A DNA stretch of 8,380 nt from Actinomycetota bacterium (GTDB lineage: Bacteria; Actinomycetota; Acidimicrobiia; Acidimicrobiales; Microtrichaceae): contig SXMI01000195.1 in the NCBI GenBank assembly GCA_005777415.1, positions 1 through 8,380 of the forward strand, written 5' to 3'. This document shows positions 1-5,734 of the stretch, one piece after another. Position 1 is the stretch's first letter. Every line of letters begins with the position of its first letter. The notes beneath the pieces are model-generated. The model was not told where the DNA came from. It saw nothing but the letters and a program-made list of their open reading frames with translations, and did not search any database. The translations under genes were made by a program, and so were the position numbers.

Positions 1-2
1 GC

Positions 3-893
3 CACCGGTTCGTGTTCGTCGAGGACTACGACATGGCGATCGCCCGGTCGCTGGTGCAGGGGGCCGACGTCTGGCTGAACACCCCGGTCAAGCCCATGGA
101 GGCGTCGGGGACGAGCGGCATGAAGGCGGTCCTCAACGGGGCGCTGCACTGCTCGATCCTGGACGGCTGGTGGGCCGAGTGCTTCGACGACGGCTGGGCC
201 GACGGCGGCGGGGCGAACGGGTTCGCGATCACCTCGGCCGACGGCATCGAGGATCAGGACCGACGCAACGAGGTCGAGGCCGGTGGGCTCTTCGAGCTGC
301 TCGAGCGACGGGTCGTGCCGCTCTACCACCCTGACGGCCACTCCCCCGGGCAGGCCTCACCCGGCTGGGTGGAACGCCAGCGGGCCTCGCTGCGGACGCT
401 CGGCCCGTTCGTGAGTGCCCACCGCATGGTGCGCGACTACGTCCGGGAGCTCTACCTGCCCGCCGCCGCGCACGCGGCCGCCCTCGGGGCCGACGACCAC
501 CGGGGCGCCCGGGAGCTGGCGGCGTACCGGGCCCGCCTCGACGCCTGCTGGCACCAGGTCCACGTCGATGCGGTCGACGTCTCCGATGCGATCGCGGACC
601 TCGGCGACCTGCGACGGGTGGACGCCGTCGTCGCCCTGGGCGACCTGCGTCCCGACGAGGTCGAGGTCCAGCTCGTCGTCGGCCGGGTCGGACAGTCCGG
701 CGAGCTCGAGGACACGACGGTCATCGGGATGCACGACGAGGGGCGCACCGGTGACGACCCGCCCCACCACCGGTTCGGCGCCGAGGCGTCGCTCGACCGG
801 GCGGGCCGGATGGGCGTGACGGTGCGGGTCGTGCCCTCGCACCCGTCGGTGACGGCCCCGCTCGAGCTCGGCCACGTCGCCTGGGCCGACTGA
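3..893 (+). CDS. glgP: Alpha-glucan (glycogen) phosphorylase, C-terminal part, cut by window edge
   Basis: Phosphorolysis of alpha-1,4-glucan ends to glucose-1-phosphate, a cytoplasmic step of glycogen breakdown (GT35 family, PLP-dependent). The frame is open from base 3, so the true start lies upstream; 296 residues are visible, about a third of the roughly 850 usual for the actinobacterial branch. The visible part begins with HRFVFVEDYDMAIAR, followed by the family signature EASGTSGMK at residues 33-41. By family knowledge the Lys of that motif (K41 here) is the Schiff-base lysine for PLP. Next come LNGALHCSILDGWWAE and a Gly/Asp-rich loop, then a helical segment ending in DYVRELYLPAA. The last 120 or so residues form a beta-rich tail that matches what I expect of the actinobacterial form rather than of the shorter-tailed muscle/E. 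coli type. It ends TGA, 25 bp from the stop of the convergent hydratase gene. Family call is firm; physiological direction and preferred glucan are not shown by the sequence. Confidence 0.93.
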   Translation, partial: HRFVFVEDYDMAIARSLVQGADVWLNTPVKPMEASGTSGMKAVLNGALHCSILDGWWAECFDDGWADGGGANGFAITSADGIEDQDRRNEVEAGGLFELLERRVVPLYHPDGHSPGQASPGWVERQRASLRTLGPFVSAHRMVRDYVRELYLPAAAHAAALGADDHRGARELAAYRARLDACWHQVHVDAVDVSDAIADLGDLRRVDAVVALGDLRPDEVEVQLVVGRVGQSGELEDTTVIGMHDEGRTGDDPPHHRFGAEASLDRAGRMGVTVRVVPSHPSVTAPLELGHVAWAD

Positions 894-918
894 GCCGAGG
901 CCGCCGAGCGCGACCGGA

Positions 919-1767
919 TCAGGGGAACACGGCCCGCCCGGGACCGTGCTCCAGGAACGAGGCCACCCCCACCCGGGCGTCCTCGGTGCCGAAGGAGTCC
1001 ACGAAGCACCGCTGCTCCAGGTCGAGGCCGTCGGCGACGCTCAGCTCCAGTCCGCCGTCGATCGCCCGCTTCGCCAGGGCCAGGGACCGGCGCGGTCCGG
1101 CGGCCAGCGCGGCAGCCCGTTCGAGCGCCGCGTCCGTGGCGTCGCCGTCCACCACGGCGTCGACGAGTCCGATCCGTTCGGCCTCGGCGGCGTCCACGAT
1201 CCGTCCGGTGAACACCAGGTCCTTCGCCCGGGCCGGTCCGACGAGTCGGGTCAGCCGCTGGGTCCCGCCGCCACCCGGGATGATCCCGAGCAGGATCTCG
1301 GGCTGCGCGAACCTCGCCCCGCCCGACGCGACGCGGAGGTCGCAGGCGAGGGCGAGCTCGCACCCGCCGCCGAAGGCGACGCCGTTGACGGCGGCGATCG
1401 TCGGGCACTCGATGGCGGCGACGGCCCCGAGCGCCCGCAGGAACGCTCCGCCGATCCGGGCCACGGCATCGGCGTCGGACAGCTCGAAGGGGGCCTCGCC
1501 CCCGCGTTCGGCGAACTCGGTGATGTCGGCACCGGCGGCGAACAGCTTCGGGCCGCCGGTGATCACGACGGCCCTCGGCCGGTCGTCGGGGTCCCGCTGG
1601 GCCATGTCGACGGCGATCGACTCGAGTTCGCCGAGGAGCTCCACGCACAGGGCGTTGACCTTCGGGTGGGTCAGGGTGATCAGCTCCACGCCGTCCTCAC
1701 GGCGCTCGTGACGGACGAGTCGGCCGGTGGCGGGATCGGTCGGGGCGGGGACGTCGCTGGAGCTCAT
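919..1767 (-). CDS. Enoyl-CoA hydratase/isomerase (crotonase) family protein
   Basis: 282-residue crotonase-fold protein, a normal length for the family. Predicted role: hydration of trans-2-enoyl-CoA in fatty-acid or branched-chain acid beta-oxidation, cytoplasmic. Visible motifs: KLFAAGADITEF (residues 74-85, first oxyanion-hole strand), NGVAFGGGCELALACD (129-143, second oxyanion-hole glycines), and QPEILLGIIPGGGGTQRL (155-172). The two glutamates used by true hydratases (rat Glu144 and Glu164) are both present, as E137 and E157, which favours hydratase over isomerase or dehalogenase activity. The C-terminal helix carries the conserved LAKRAI segment. The ATG at 1767 was chosen because the crotonase fold starts about 20 residues later; the frame runs on upstream only through the kinase gene. 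Start and kinase stop are 11 bp apart, so the pair is probably co-transcribed. A TAGCGT hexamer 8 nt before the ATG could also drive a leaderless transcript. Substrate chain length cannot be read from sequence. Confidence 0.93.
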   Translation of the reverse strand: MSSSDVPAPTDPATGRLVRHERREDGVELITLTHPKVNALCVELLGELESIAVDMAQRDPDDRPRAVVITGGPKLFAAGADITEFAERGGEAPFELSDADAVARIGGAFLRALGAVAAIECPTIAAVNGVAFGGGCELALACDLRVASGGARFAQPEILLGIIPGGGGTQRLTRLVGPARAKDLVFTGRIVDAAEAERIGLVDAVVDGDATDAALERAAALAAGPRRSLALAKRAIDGGLELSVADGLDLEQRCFVDSFGTEDARVGVASFLEHGPGRAVFP

Positions 1768-1775
1768 GGCCCGAG

Positions 1776-1781
1776 ACGCTA
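1776..1781 (-). promoter_or_regulatory. Possible internal -10 element (TAGCGT) for the hydratase
   Basis: Read on the minus strand, TAGCGT fits TANNNT and ends 8 nt before the hydratase ATG at 1767; it overlaps the TAG stop of the kinase gene. No convincing -35 is seen 16-18 bp upstream. It could be chance, since the short gap to the kinase gene already explains expression by read-through. Confidence 0.3.
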
Positions 1782-2549
1782 ACCCCCGGGATCGGACCCC
1801 GAGGGACCGAGTCGCTCGACCACCTCGCCGGCCGTCGGACGCCGGCCGGCCAGCGGATGGCGGCAGTCCGCCAGGATCCGACGGGTCGATTCGGTCACGG
1901 GAGCGGCTGGGTCGGTGGCCCATTCGACCGTGGCCGAGGCCGACCACACGTCGGCCGATGCCGTCGGGCGTCCGCCGCGCAGTCGCTCCGGAGCGGCCAC
2001 CAGCGGGGTCCGGGCCCGGTCCCCCGGGCTGGTGTCCACGCCGCCCACGCCGAAGTCGACCAGGACCGGTCCGTCGGCGCCCAGCACGACGTTGGCCGGG
2101 CTCACGTCGCCGTGCACCACGCCCACCTCGTGGGCCGCGGCGAGCGCCCCGGCCAACGAGCGCAGGGTCCGGGTGCACTCCTCGGCCGAGAGCGGCCGGC
2201 CGAGCGACACCCGGTCGGCCAGGGTGGGGCCGTCGACCAGGTCGGTGACCACCCACACGGCGGCGGTGTCGTCGACCCCGAGCGCACGCACGGTCGCCAC
2301 GCCCGGGTGCATCCCCAGCCGGGCGAGCGCTCGGGCCTCCCGTTCGGCGCGCCGGAGCCGCTCGCCGGTGGGCTCGACGCTCGGGTCATCGGGACCCGAT
2401 GTCGGGTCCAGGACCTTCACGGCGACCCAGCGGCCCCGACGACGGTCCCGGGCGACCCAGACCGTGGCGCTCCCGCCCCGACCGAGCGGCCGCTCGAGTC
2501 GCAGGTGGGGCGGCAGGTTGGCCGGGCGTCCCGCCCGAGGTTCGTCCAC
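1779..2549 (-). CDS. Small soluble Ser/Thr protein kinase (non-RD, shortened C-lobe)
   Basis: 256-residue Hanks-type (PknB-like) kinase with no transmembrane segment, PASTA repeats or other sensor domain, so it is predicted cytosolic. Seen in order: glycine-rich loop GRGGSATVWVA (residues 23-33), VAVK with ATP-binding K45, helix C glutamate E69 or E71, hinge VVTDLVDGPTL (100-110), catalytic loop HGDVSPANVVL (146-156) with D148 and N153, DFG at 165-167, APE at 186-188 and helix F Asp D200 in ADVWSASA. All core catalytic residues are therefore present. The catalytic Asp is preceded by Gly rather than Arg (HGD not HRD), the mark of a non-RD kinase that usually does not depend on activation-loop phosphorylation. 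After helix F the usual 'LLTGRPPF' stretch and helix G region is nearly absent, and the chain passes quickly to the final RRPTAGEVVERL helix (236-247). GTG at 2549 is chosen because it sits 6 nt after a good promoter; the frame upstream runs through the intergenic region. Targets unknown; the hydratase lies 11 bp downstream. Confidence 0.9.
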   Translation of the reverse strand: MDEPRAGRPANLPPHLRLERPLGRGGSATVWVARDRRRGRWVAVKVLDPTSGPDDPSVEPTGERLRRAEREARALARLGMHPGVATVRALGVDDTAAVWVVTDLVDGPTLADRVSLGRPLSAEECTRTLRSLAGALAAAHEVGVVHGDVSPANVVLGADGPVLVDFGVGGVDTSPGDRARTPLVAAPERLRGGRPTASADVWSASATVEWATDPAAPVTESTRRILADCRHPLAGRRPTAGEVVERLGPSGSDPGG

Positions 2550-2555
2550 GGGGCG

Positions 2556-2584
2556 AACGTAGGGCGGGTGAGGGCGGCCGTCAC
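2556..2584 (-). promoter_or_regulatory. Sigma-70-type promoter for the kinase gene, leaderless layout
   Basis: On the minus strand a GTGACG (2579-2584, 5 of 6 to TTGACN) is followed after exactly 17 bp by TACGTT (2556-2561, TANNNT). The kinase GTG at 2549 lies 6 nt further on, where transcription would be expected to begin. No Shine-Dalgarno fits between. This is the best promoter in the window; it is inferred from motif and spacing only. Confidence 0.55.
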
Positions 2585-2601
2585 CGGGGAACCGGACCCG
2601 G
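2584..2601. repeat. Small inverted repeat in the kinase/fur intergenic region
   Basis: CCGGG (2584-2588) and CCCGG (2597-2601) form an inverted repeat with an 8-nt spacer in the 87-bp divergent spacer. It touches the proposed -35 of the kinase promoter and lies upstream of the fur -10, so it could be an operator. It does not look like an AT-rich Fur or Zur box, and in DNA this GC-rich a 5-bp match is weak evidence. Confidence 0.2.
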
Positions 2602-2624
2602 ATGCCGGGCCGGGCCGCCTCCTC

Positions 2625-2630
2625 TAGATT
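2625..2630 (+). promoter_or_regulatory. -10 element (TAGATT) of the fur-family gene, leaderless layout
   Basis: TAGATT stands out as a TANNNT hexamer in GC-rich DNA and ends 6 nt before the GTG start at 2637, placing the likely transcription start on the start codon. No Shine-Dalgarno is present. The -35 region holds only a poor match (ATGCCG at 2602-2607, 17 bp spacing). Confidence 0.5.
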
Positions 2631-2636
2631 GGCGCC

Positions 2637-3116
2637 GTGGCGACCGGCGACATCGGCGAGATCAGCGAGATCGGCGAGATCCAAACGAGCGACCTGCACG
2701 ACGACGCCGCCGCCCGACTCGCCGCCCGCGACCTCCGTTACACCTCCGCCCGCCGGGCGCTGGTGGACGTGCTGGCGGCGGCCGACCGGCCGCTGACGCT
2801 CCCGCAGATCCTGGCCGCCGACCCGACCCTGTCCCAGTCGAGCGCCTACCGGAACCTGGGCGAACTGACGCTGGCCGGGGTGGTGAGCCGCATCCTCGTC
2901 GACGACGGGTTCGCGTACTTCGAGCTCGCCGAGGGCCTGCGGCACCACCACCACCACATCGTGTGCACCACCTGCGGGCGGATCGACGACTTCACCGCCT
3001 CACCGGCGCTCGAACGCGAACTCCACCGGACGCTCACGCAGGTGGCGGACGGTACCGGGTTCGACGTCGCCGATCACCGGCTCGACCTGCTCGGCACCTG
3101 CAGCGACTGCCGCTGA
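2637..3116 (+). CDS. Fur/Zur-family metal-responsive transcriptional regulator
   Basis: 159-residue Fur superfamily repressor. Residues 22-90 form the N-terminal winged helix; the recognition helix reads SQSSAYRNLGEL (66-77), with the family's YR-x-L core but SSA where TTV or ATV is usual. The dimerisation/metal domain follows: a run of five histidines (H103-H107), then IVCTTCG with a CxxC (C110, C113), a DDF acidic motif (117-119), and a second CxxC (C155, C158) in GTCSDC at the very end. The four cysteines are the structural zinc site of Zur/Fur/PerR proteins; histidines of the His-run and acidic residues form the regulatory site. The His-run and the GTCSDCR tail resemble actinobacterial Zur, but neighbours give no metal-transport clue, so iron, zinc or peroxide sensing cannot be separated. 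The first 21 residues are extra and contain a short IGE/ISE repeat. It diverges from the kinase gene (87 bp spacer) and ends 16 bp from the meaB-like stop. Confidence 0.93.
   Translation: MATGDIGEISEIGEIQTSDLHDDAAARLAARDLRYTSARRALVDVLAAADRPLTLPQILAADPTLSQSSAYRNLGELTLAGVVSRILVDDGFAYFELAEGLRHHHHHIVCTTCGRIDDFTASPALERELHRTLTQVADGTGFDVADHRLDLLGTCSDCR
2652..2678 (+). repeat. Three tandem 9-bp units at the fur-family N-terminus
   Basis: ATCGGCGAG, ATCAGCGAG and ATCGGCGAG follow one another in frame, encoding IGE-ISE-IGE in the extra N-terminal segment ahead of the winged helix. One base differs in the middle copy. The 9-bp unit keeps frame, so copy-number change would only lengthen the tail by three residues. 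Confidence 0.7.
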
Positions 3117-3132
3117 GTACCCGACGCAGCCG

Positions 3133-4065
3133 TCAACCCGGCGCCGGGTCGGTCCCGTCGAGCAACTCGTCGGCGAGCTCCCAGGGATCGGCCGAGCGTT
3201 CGGCGAGCCGGGCGAGGGCCGCGTCCCACCGCGGGCCCCGGCAGCGGTCCTCGGAGCGCTCGACGAGCCGGGCGACCATCACGGCCCGGAGCTCGTCGCG
3301 GTCACGTCGCCGGCGGCGAGCCTCCAGCTCACCGCTGGCGAGGAGGTGGTCCCGGTGGGAGCGGAGCGCTCCCCACAGCTCCTCGACGCCGGACCCGGTG
3401 GTGGCCACGGTCTCGATCACCGGGGGGACCCAGTCCGTCGGGCCCCGCAGGGACAGGACCGCCGTCAGGTCCCGGGCGGCGTCGGCCGCGCCCGGACGGT
3501 CGGCCGTGTTGACCACGAACACGTCGGCGATCTCGAGCAGGCCGGCCTTCGCCGCCTGGACCTCGTCCCCCCAACCGGGGTTGACCACGACCACCGTCGT
3601 GTCGGCGGCCGCAGCGACGTCCACCTCGACCTGGCCGACCCCCACGGTCTCGACGACGACCCACCGGTACCCGGCGGCGTCGAGCACGCGGACGGCCTCG
3701 GGTGTCGCCACCGACAACCCGCCCAGGTGGCCGCGGGTGGCCATGGACCGGATGAAGACCCCGGGGTCGAGCACGTGGTCCGACATGCGGACCCGGTCCC
3801 CGAGGATGGCGCCCCCCGTGAACGGCGACGACGGATCGATGGCGAGGACGGCCACCCGCTCGTCGTCGTCACGGATCCGACCGCAGAGCGCCCCGGTCAG
3901 CGTCGACTTGCCGGCACCGGGGGCACCGGTGATCCCGACGGTGGTGGCCGCTCCCGCCCGGGGGTGCACCTCGCGCGCCACACTCCGCGCACCCGGCCCG
4001 CCTCGTTCGACCAGGGACAGCAGGCGGGCCAGCGCGGATCGGTCACCGTCGACGGCACGCGGCAA
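3133..4065 (-). CDS. meaB: MeaB/ArgK-family GTPase, methylmalonyl-CoA mutase-associated
   Basis: 310-residue G3E-type P-loop GTPase. Relatives (MeaB, ArgK/YgfD, human MMAA) gate cofactor loading and protect adenosylcobalamin-dependent acyl-CoA mutases from inactivation. Seen: GDRSALARLLSLVE near the N-terminus (7-20), Walker A GAPGAGKST (47-55), DPSSPFTGGAILGDRVRM (77-94, switch region with D77), the family hallmark VVVETVGVGQ (136-145) with E139, then GDEVQAAKAGLLEIAD (166-181). The G4 guanine-specificity motif reads NTAD (186-189) where the family has NKAD. The start is a TTG at 4065; no ATG, GTG or TTG occurs in frame between it and the murA stop, and the next one lies in the helix before the P-loop. 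It leaves only 6 residues before the conserved GDR, slightly short for the family, and no good Shine-Dalgarno is seen. It is the last gene of the murA-nfu-meaB unit, 38 bp after nfu. The mutase it would serve is not in the window. Confidence 0.9.
   Translation of the reverse strand: MPRAVDGDRSALARLLSLVERGGPGARSVAREVHPRAGAATTVGITGAPGAGKSTLTGALCGRIRDDDERVAVLAIDPSSPFTGGAILGDRVRMSDHVLDPGVFIRSMATRGHLGGLSVATPEAVRVLDAAGYRWVVVETVGVGQVEVDVAAAADTTVVVVNPGWGDEVQAAKAGLLEIADVFVVNTADRPGAADAARDLTAVLSLRGPTDWVPPVIETVATTGSGVEELWGALRSHRDHLLASGELEARRRRRDRDELRAVMVARLVERSEDRCRGPRWDAALARLAERSADPWELADELLDGTDPAPG
3136..3149. repeat. 14-bp perfect palindrome at the end of the meaB-like gene
   Basis: ACCCGGCGCCGGGT is perfectly self-complementary and covers the last codons of the GTPase, right beside the 16-bp gap to the convergent fur stop. 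Without a loop or T-run it is not a standard intrinsic terminator; it may still pause polymerase from both sides or be chance in GC-rich DNA. Confidence 0.3.
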
Positions 4066-4103
4066 CAGCGCCGGCGGGTCGCCCCCCGACGCCGCAGCGG
4101 AGC

Positions 4104-4364
4104 TCAGAGCGACACCGCCGTGCCGAGCTCGGCACCCTCGTCGGGCTGGACCACCGACGTCACGCCGGGGACCCGGTCCTTCACGATGCGCTCGACTCCG
4201 GCCTTCATGGTGACGGTCGACGCCGGGCAGCTCACGCAGGCGCCGCTGAGCTGCACCGTGACGACCCCGGACTCCTCGTCGACCGACAGCAGCTCGATGT
4301 CTCCCCCGTCGGCCTGGATGGCGGGACGGATGATCTCGATGACGGCCTCGACCTCTGCGTGCAC
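4104..4364 (-). CDS. NifU C-terminal-domain (Nfu) iron-sulfur cluster scaffold
   Basis: 86-residue stand-alone Nfu domain. Such proteins hold a [4Fe-4S] cluster, normally between two subunits, and pass it to client apo-proteins in the cytoplasm. The sequence shows the family opening EAVIEIIRPAIQADGGDIEL (residues 6-25) and the cluster-binding CxxC in GACVSCPAS (C43 and C46), followed by the helix TMKAGVERIVK. It lacks the NifU N-terminal IscU-like domain and the A-type domain of E. coli NfuA, so it is the minimal form. Start: the GTG at 4364 has GAGGTGG centred about 10 nt upstream (AGGTGG, then 7 nt, then GTG); a GTG at 4403 in the same frame lacks a comparable site. It sits 61 bp after the murA stop and 38 bp before the GTPase start, so all three are probably one transcript. 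Client proteins cannot be inferred from position. Confidence 0.92.
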   Translation of the reverse strand: MHAEVEAVIEIIRPAIQADGGDIELLSVDEESGVVTVQLSGACVSCPASTVTMKAGVERIVKDRVPGVTSVVQPDEGAELGTAVSL

Positions 4365-4371
4365 GGACGTT

Positions 4372-4377
4372 CCACCT
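4372..4377 (-). promoter_or_regulatory. Ribosome-binding site of nfu (AGGTGG)
   Basis: AGGTGG on the minus strand, complementary to the 16S rRNA tail around CACCT, lies 7 nt before the GTG at 4364 and decides this start over the in-frame GTG at 4403. Sequence and spacing are the same as for murA. Confidence 0.6.
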
Positions 4378-4425
4378 CGGACTCGACGCGGCACCGGGCC
4401 CACGCCGTCGCGGTCTGCGACCCCG

Positions 4426-5691
4426 TCAGCCTACGGCCCGACGGACGTCCGCGCCGAGGCCGCACAGCTGCTCGACGAACCCGGCGTAGCCGCGGTCCAC
4501 GTGGTGGGCGTCGGTGACCACGGTCTCGCCCTCGGCGCCCAGGCCGGCCACGACCATGGCGGCCCCGGCGCGGATGTCGAGCGCACGAACCTCGGCGCCC
4601 TGCAGCCGATCGACGCCCCGGACCACGAGGTGGTGGCCCTCGACGCTGATGTCGGCGCCCATCCGGGCGAGCTCGGCGACGTAGCCGAAGCGCCCGGTGA
4701 AGACGTTCTCCGTCGCAAAGCTCGTCCCGTCGGCCGATGCCAGCACGGCGACGAGCATGGGGAGATGGTCGGTGGCGAGGCCCGGGTAGGGCAGCGTCTG
4801 CAGGTCGGTCGCCCTCGGCCGGCCCTCGCAGGTCGCCCACAACCCACCCGGCTCCGGCGCCACCCGGATCCCCATGGAGCCGAGCCGCTCGATGAGGACG
4901 CCGAGCTGGCCGGCGTCGGCCCCCCGGAGCGTGATCGTCCCGCCTGCGGCCCCCAGCGCCGCCAGGTAGGTCGCCGCCTCGATCCGATCGGGGATCACCG
5001 AGTGCTCCACCGCCCGGAGCTCGCCGACCCCGGTGACCGTGATCGTACGGCTGCCCGCACCCAGGATGTGGGCGCCCATCCGGTTGAGGAAGGCCGCCAG
5101 GTCCCAGATCTCGGGCTCCTGGGCCGCGTTCAGGATCGTCGTCTCACCGTCCGCCCTCACCGCGGCCATGAGGATGTTCTCGGTGGCCCCCACGCTCGGG
5201 TAGTCCAGCTTGCACTCACCGCCGTGCAGTTGGTCGACCCGGGCCTCGATCACCCCGTCGACCACCTCGTGGGTCACGCCGAGCTCCTCGAGTGCCGTCA
5301 GGTGCATGTCGACCGGCCGGGCGCCGAAGTCGTCGCCGCCGGGCAGCGGCAGTCGCACCCGACCCGCCGAGGCGAGCAACGGACCCAGCACGGCCGTCGA
5401 GGCCCGCATGCGGGCGACCAGGTCGGCCGGGGCCTCCGGGACGACCTCCTCGGGCCGGATGATCTCGATCGCGTCGTCCTCGCGGCGCCGCACCGTGCAG
5501 CCGATCGCCTCGAGCAGCTCGCTCATCGTGTGCACGTCGGCGATGTCCGGCACGTTGCGCAGGAGGTGGCGGCCGGGCGCGACGAGCGTGGCCGCCATCA
5601 ACTTGAGCGCCGAGTTCTTGGCGCCGCCGATGGTCACCTCGCCCTGCAGCGGACCCGACGGCCGCACGATCAGCCGTGACACGGCGACCAC
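4426..5691 (-). CDS. murA: UDP-N-acetylglucosamine 1-carboxyvinyltransferase (MurA) with active-site Asp
   Basis: First committed step of peptidoglycan synthesis: transfers enolpyruvate from PEP to UDP-GlcNAc in the cytoplasm. 421 residues from the GTG at 5691, normal for MurA. Seen from the N-terminus: GEVTIGGAKNSALKLMAATL with K25 (E. coli K22), RMRASTAVLGPLLA, then the active-site loop LPGGDDFGARPVDMH with R125 (E. coli R120). At the position of the PEP-binding Cys (E. coli C115) stands D120. Mid-protein is LDYPSVGATENILMAA, then ATDHLP with D308 (E. coli D305, the proposed base), and near the end DRGYAGFVEQL with R400 (E. coli R397). All other key residues are kept, so the enzyme should be active. 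The Asp form occurs naturally in Mycobacterium tuberculosis and Chlamydia, where it gives fosfomycin insensitivity. AGGTGG lies 7 nt before the GTG at 5691; a GTG at 5682 would give 418 residues and numbering closer to E. coli. It heads the murA-nfu-meaB unit and diverges from the transporter gene. Confidence 0.96.
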   Translation of the reverse strand: MVAVSRLIVRPSGPLQGEVTIGGAKNSALKLMAATLVAPGRHLLRNVPDIADVHTMSELLEAIGCTVRRREDDAIEIIRPEEVVPEAPADLVARMRASTAVLGPLLASAGRVRLPLPGGDDFGARPVDMHLTALEELGVTHEVVDGVIEARVDQLHGGECKLDYPSVGATENILMAAVRADGETTILNAAQEPEIWDLAAFLNRMGAHILGAGSRTITVTGVGELRAVEHSVIPDRIEAATYLAALGAAGGTITLRGADAGQLGVLIERLGSMGIRVAPEPGGLWATCEGRPRATDLQTLPYPGLATDHLPMLVAVLASADGTSFATENVFTGRFGYVAELARMGADISVEGHHLVVRGVDRLQGAEVRALDIRAGAAMVVAGLGAEGETVVTDAHHVDRGYAGFVEQLCGLGADVRRAVG

Positions 5692-5698
5692 TCTGCCA

Positions 5699-5704
5699 CC
5701 ACCT
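5699..5704 (-). promoter_or_regulatory. Ribosome-binding site of murA (AGGTGG)
   Basis: AGGTGG on the minus strand, followed by 7 nt and the GTG at 5691. The same hexamer and spacing precede nfu. It favours 5691 over the GTG three codons later at 5682, which would sit 16 nt away. Confidence 0.5.
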
Positions 5705-5709
5705 AGGCT
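5704..5709 (+). promoter_or_regulatory. Possible -10 element (TAGGCT) of the transporter gene
   Basis: TAGGCT fits TANNNT and would give a leader of about 20 nt that contains the GGGGGG before the GTG at 5735. It overlaps the palindrome CCTAGG (5702-5707). No -35 with correct spacing is seen; GTGACA at 5676-5681 is 22 bp away, too far. Weak call. Confidence 0.3.
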
Positions 5710-5734
5710 CCTCCGCCGAGCGACCGGGGGGAAT

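Noticed and set aside
452..1648. Open minus-strand frame of 398 codons over glgP and the hydratase
   Set aside because: Spans the convergent ends of two recognised genes and encodes Arg-rich low-complexity sequence.
1768..2256. Upstream extension of the hydratase to 445 residues
   Set aside because: The extra 163 codons are an out-of-frame shadow of the kinase gene; the crotonase domain is complete from the ATG at 1767.
2550..2636. Classical Fur/Zur box in the kinase/fur spacer
   Set aside because: No AT-rich inverted repeat like the known consensus is present; the only dyad is GC-rich and short.
2550..2957. Upstream extension of the kinase to a 392-residue protein
   Set aside because: The extension would run through the promoter region and antisense to fur, and its sequence is low-complexity; the kinase fold begins about 17 residues after the GTG at 2549.
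2940..2957. CAC-rich run (CACCACCACCACCAC) in the fur-family gene as a microsatellite
   Set aside because: It encodes the conserved histidine run of the metal site, so it is explained by protein function.
3114..3150. Bidirectional intrinsic terminator between fur and meaB
   Set aside because: The only dyad is loopless and lies inside the meaB coding end; no T-run follows on either strand.
2399..4213. Open plus-strand frame of 604 codons across kinase, fur and meaB
   Set aside because: Low-complexity Arg/Pro/Ser-rich translation crossing three real genes and their spacers; no domain.
3346..5679. Open plus-strand frame of 777 codons opposite meaB, nfu and murA
   Set aside because: Its translation is rich in Arg, His, Gly and Pro with no fold-like pattern, while the opposite strand gives three well-recognised proteins over the same bases. 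Long open antisense frames are expected at this GC content.
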